Translations under genes and position numbers: made by a program
Notes under the pieces: generated by a model
Database searches by the model: none
What the model was told of the DNA's origin: nothing
What the model saw: the letters and a program-made list of their open reading frames with translations, nothing else
Shown here: piece after piece, positions 16,615-18,027 of the stretch
How the letters are laid out: the number at the start of each line of letters is the position of its first letter
Position numbering within the stretch: the stretch's first letter is position 1
Source: Geosiphon pyriformis
Lineage: Eukaryota; Glomeromycota; Glomeromycetes; Archaeosporales; Geosiphonaceae
DNA: 18,027 nucleotides
Reading direction: 5' to 3'
Assembly (NCBI GenBank): GCA_016748015.1
Contig: JAAOMT010000523.1
Span: 257,384 to 275,410, forward strand

Positions 16615-17292
16615 AAAAGGTTGGATCCGTGTGGCCCTATGCCTCACTGGTTCGTGGTTTCTTCTGAGTTTTTGAGGGGTCAGGATTACTCATTTTCTGG
16701 TTCTATTGGTTCTGTGGAAAAGCTTGGTTTGGACATTTTGGGGTCTGAGGAATTTTCTGCGGTAAAAGATGGGTTGTATGATATTTGGTTGGGCTTTTTT
16801 GAGGTTTTTACGGATGGGTCTTTAAGGAAGGCAGGCTCTGCTGAGATTGCCTGTAGTGCTGCTGCATACTTTCCGGTCTTGGATAAAAGCATTGGTGTTG
16901 CTGTTCGTGGCCTTTTGTTATCTACTATGGCCAAGTTACAGGCTGTTACTTTGGCTTTGGAGTGTGTTCTTTCTTCAAATACTGTGGTGTTATGTCTTGA
17001 CAGCCAGGTTGCCATTAATGCATGTGTGTCTGAGATGTCTTTGGTTGCCCCTAATTTCCATAATCAATGCTGGCTGGAAAGACGACATATTTTCAATTTG
17101 GTCAGGAATAAGGATCTTAGCGTGAGTTGGGTTAAGGTGAAAGGTCACTCTGGGATTCCTGGTAATGTGAAAGCTGACTTGGCTGCTGGGGCTGCCTCTG
17201 GGTCTCCCTTTTCCCTTTGTGCTGATGTGCGTGAACATTTTTTGGTTGCTGAGGGTGTCGCTGTTACAGAATGGTTTTCTTGTTATATTTAA
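16615..17292 (+). CDS. ORF2 open segment: RNase H, with chimeric tail into the LTR
   Basis: It is in the same frame as the preceding segment. RNase H motifs, numbered from the ATG at 16621, are D65 in FTDGSL, K105 in MAKLQ where the family has Glu (the - copy reads AELQ), D127 in CLDSQ, H176 in KGHSG and D186 in KADLA. Glu to Lys (codon AAG 16933-16935) removes one of the four metal-binding acids. From 17262 to the stop at 17290-17292 the frame reads through the inserted LTR, so the last ten codons are not LINE. The other copy continues with about 270 more codons. Confidence 0.82.
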   Translation, partial: KRLDPCGPMPHWFVVSSEFLRGQDYSFSGSIGSVEKLGLDILGSEEFSAVKDGLYDIWLGFFEVFTDGSLRKAGSAEIACSAAAYFPVLDKSIGVAVRGLLLSTMAKLQAVTLALECVLSSNTVVLCLDSQVAINACVSEMSLVAPNFHNQCWLERRHIFNLVRNKDLSVSWVKVKGHSGIPGNVKADLAAGAASGSPFSLCADVREHFLVAEGVAVTEWFSCYI

Positions 17293-17885
17293 TTGCTGAT
17301 ATCCCACTTTAATTGCAATCAGTCTTTTGTGAGTTCCTCAATTCTATTTGTGTGATAATGTCACTGTTACACTGAAGGCTTTCTTTTTACTGTTGCGATG
17401 TAAGTTATTCTTTAATTCTTGATTGTTGTGTATGTTTATGTATTCCTTCTCAGAGGCTGAACTGAAATCTACCCACTGTTTGGGGTCTTCTCTGAGGCTA
17501 TCCTTGCAATTGCCTGATGTGTTTCTCTAATCTAGAAACACAGAATGTTAATGGTCTTTAGCGCTTTTCTAATTCTCACAATAAAGCTTTTATCAATTAG
17601 TAACAACGTGAATAATCTTAATCAAGGATTATTCTTCCAAGGGATTCAGTTGATGAATGATAGTTTCATTCAATAAATAATATAAGTAAGTTTCTTAATA
17701 CTTTGGGTTGTGATAGTTCAGTTTTAAATATTCTTTTTCATTTCTTTTTGATTTTAAAGGTTTCTTGGGATATTTAATTTGAAAGTATGATTTAAAGTGG
17801 AGTTTGTTGGATAAAATTGGATCTATTGCTTGATAAGTTATGATTTTTATTACTTGATTGATTCTTTCCCAATATTAAAACTACT

Positions 17886-17895
17886 GTATATATAC
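17886..17895 (+). promoter_or_regulatory. TATA box of the right family A LTR
   Basis: GTATATATAC is identical to the left copy and lies in the same position relative to the repeat block. Confidence 0.5.
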
Positions 17896-17942
17896 ATGTT
17901 TGTAGTTCTATGAGAAAATACTTTCTTTTTGATATTTCAACC

Positions 17943-18027
17943 TAGTGCTTGCTGCTATCACCAGTTGGTGTTGGCTGCTATTGTGAACTGGTGCTTGCCA
18001 CTATCGCGAGATGGTGTTTGCTACTAT
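17943..18027 (+). repeat. 23-bp tandem repeat, four units, in right family A LTR
   Basis: Units start at 17943, 17966, 17989 and 18012 (the last cut by the window end). The third unit holds TCGCGAGA where the left copy has TCACGAGA, so this copy keeps a CpG the other lost. Confidence 0.75.

Larger units (their letters stand above)
11331..17261 (+). mobile_element. LINE retrotransposon (APE-RT-RNase H type), recently inactivated
   Basis: This is a two-ORF non-LTR element. It has a leader (11331-11447), ORF1 with a CCHC knuckle, and ORF2 with APE-like endonuclease, RT and RNase H, overlapping ORF1 by ATGA. The domain set matches the RNase H-bearing LINE groups (I/Tad-like), but I cannot assign the clade. 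Compared with the - strand copy it has few lesions: three stops in ORF1, one TAA and one TAG in ORF2, and one single-base deletion. Catalytic residues are also changed in two domains. The element is cut at 17261/17262 by a family A LTR. Its C-terminal domain, present in the other copy, should lie beyond that insertion if it was not lost. Its 5' end is marked by a sharp rise in GC at about 11330. Confidence 0.9.
13400..17261 (+). pseudogene. LINE ORF2: endonuclease, reverse transcriptase and RNase H, broken in three places
   Basis: This is the protein that would nick the target, copy the element RNA and degrade the template strand. The frame starts at ATG 13400 and is hit by TAA at 13463-13465 (codon 22; the - copy has CAG, so Gln was lost). 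A 1-nt deletion follows in the A run 15646-15648 (the - copy keeps the frame with AAG there). TAG at 16612-16614 is the third break (a Trp by comparison with flanking homology; the - copy has TGA at the same codon). Domain order is APE-like endonuclease (about 13430-14100), linker, RT (about 14900-16000, with QG and FVDD motifs), thumb-like region, and RNase H (about 16805-17200). The homology ends at 17261 where an LTR begins. Two catalytic positions look mutated (endonuclease Asp to Asn, RNase H Glu to Lys), and the RT motif A Asp is Asn. Confidence 0.9.
17262..18027 (+). mobile_element. Family A LTR, start present, end beyond the window
   Basis: It begins TGTTACAGAATGG within LINE coding sequence. 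From 17477 it repeats the left copy (1 to about 560) in the same orientation. Differences are mostly transitions, plus a 10-nt deletion between short TAC repeats at about 17922 (the left copy keeps them at 442-451). It carries the TATA box (17886-17895) and the 23-bp repeats. Because the start has the TG terminus and the left copy supplies the end TGTAACA, the full LTR should be about 870 bp. Positions 17293-17476 have no gene. Confidence 0.68.

Noticed and set aside
1-18027. End repeats as the two LTRs of one 17-kb element
   Set aside because: The left LTR ends at 659 without a primer binding site, the right one starts with different flanking bases (GTCGC against GCATA), and what lies between is other transposons. 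Two insertions of one family fit better.

Overview
The window reads as a eukaryotic, very AT-rich transposon graveyard, with no host gene that I can support. The family of the LINE proteins (CCHC ORF1; ORF2 with APE-type endonuclease, reverse transcriptase and RNase H), and a Gypsy-type relic carrying a dUTPase motif ahead of its deleted RT, recall elements abundant in arbuscular mycorrhizal fungi such as Rhizophagus. That placement is inference from memory of the families; I ran no search.

Layout: (1) 1-659, the last part of an LTR ('family A', + strand) with a TATA box and four 23-bp repeats, ending in TGTAACA. (2) 660-10690, a heavily decayed, nearly complete LINE on the - strand, with ORF1 relic at about 10690-8699 and ORF2 relic at 8697-820. 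It is split inside the RT by (3) 3114-6265, a deleted LTR retrotransposon ('family B', - strand) with two ~920-bp LTRs, a primer binding site, a tandem-repeat leader and half a dUTPase relic. (4) 10691-11330, an extreme AT spacer. (5) 11331-17261, a much better preserved LINE of the same family on the + strand, head-to-head with the first. It has ORF1 (three in-frame stops), ORF2 overlapping it by ATGA, and ORF2 broken by one TAA, a 1-nt deletion and one TAG. (6) 17262-18027, a second family A LTR starting TGTTACA, inserted in the RNase H tail of the + LINE and running off the window.

The two LINE copies let each lesion be read against the other. Nearly all are G:C to A:T transitions: Trp to stop, Gln to stop, catalytic Asp to Asn, zinc-knuckle Cys to Tyr. 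The two family B LTRs differ almost only by transitions, and several ancestral CpGs survive as TG in one copy and CA in the other. The coherent story is a nest of at least four insertions silenced and then eroded by cytosine deamination (methylation decay and/or a RIP-like process). Nothing here looks like an undescribed functional system. The most interesting parts are the mutational record, the hairpin around the family B primer binding site, and the ATGA coupling in the LINE.
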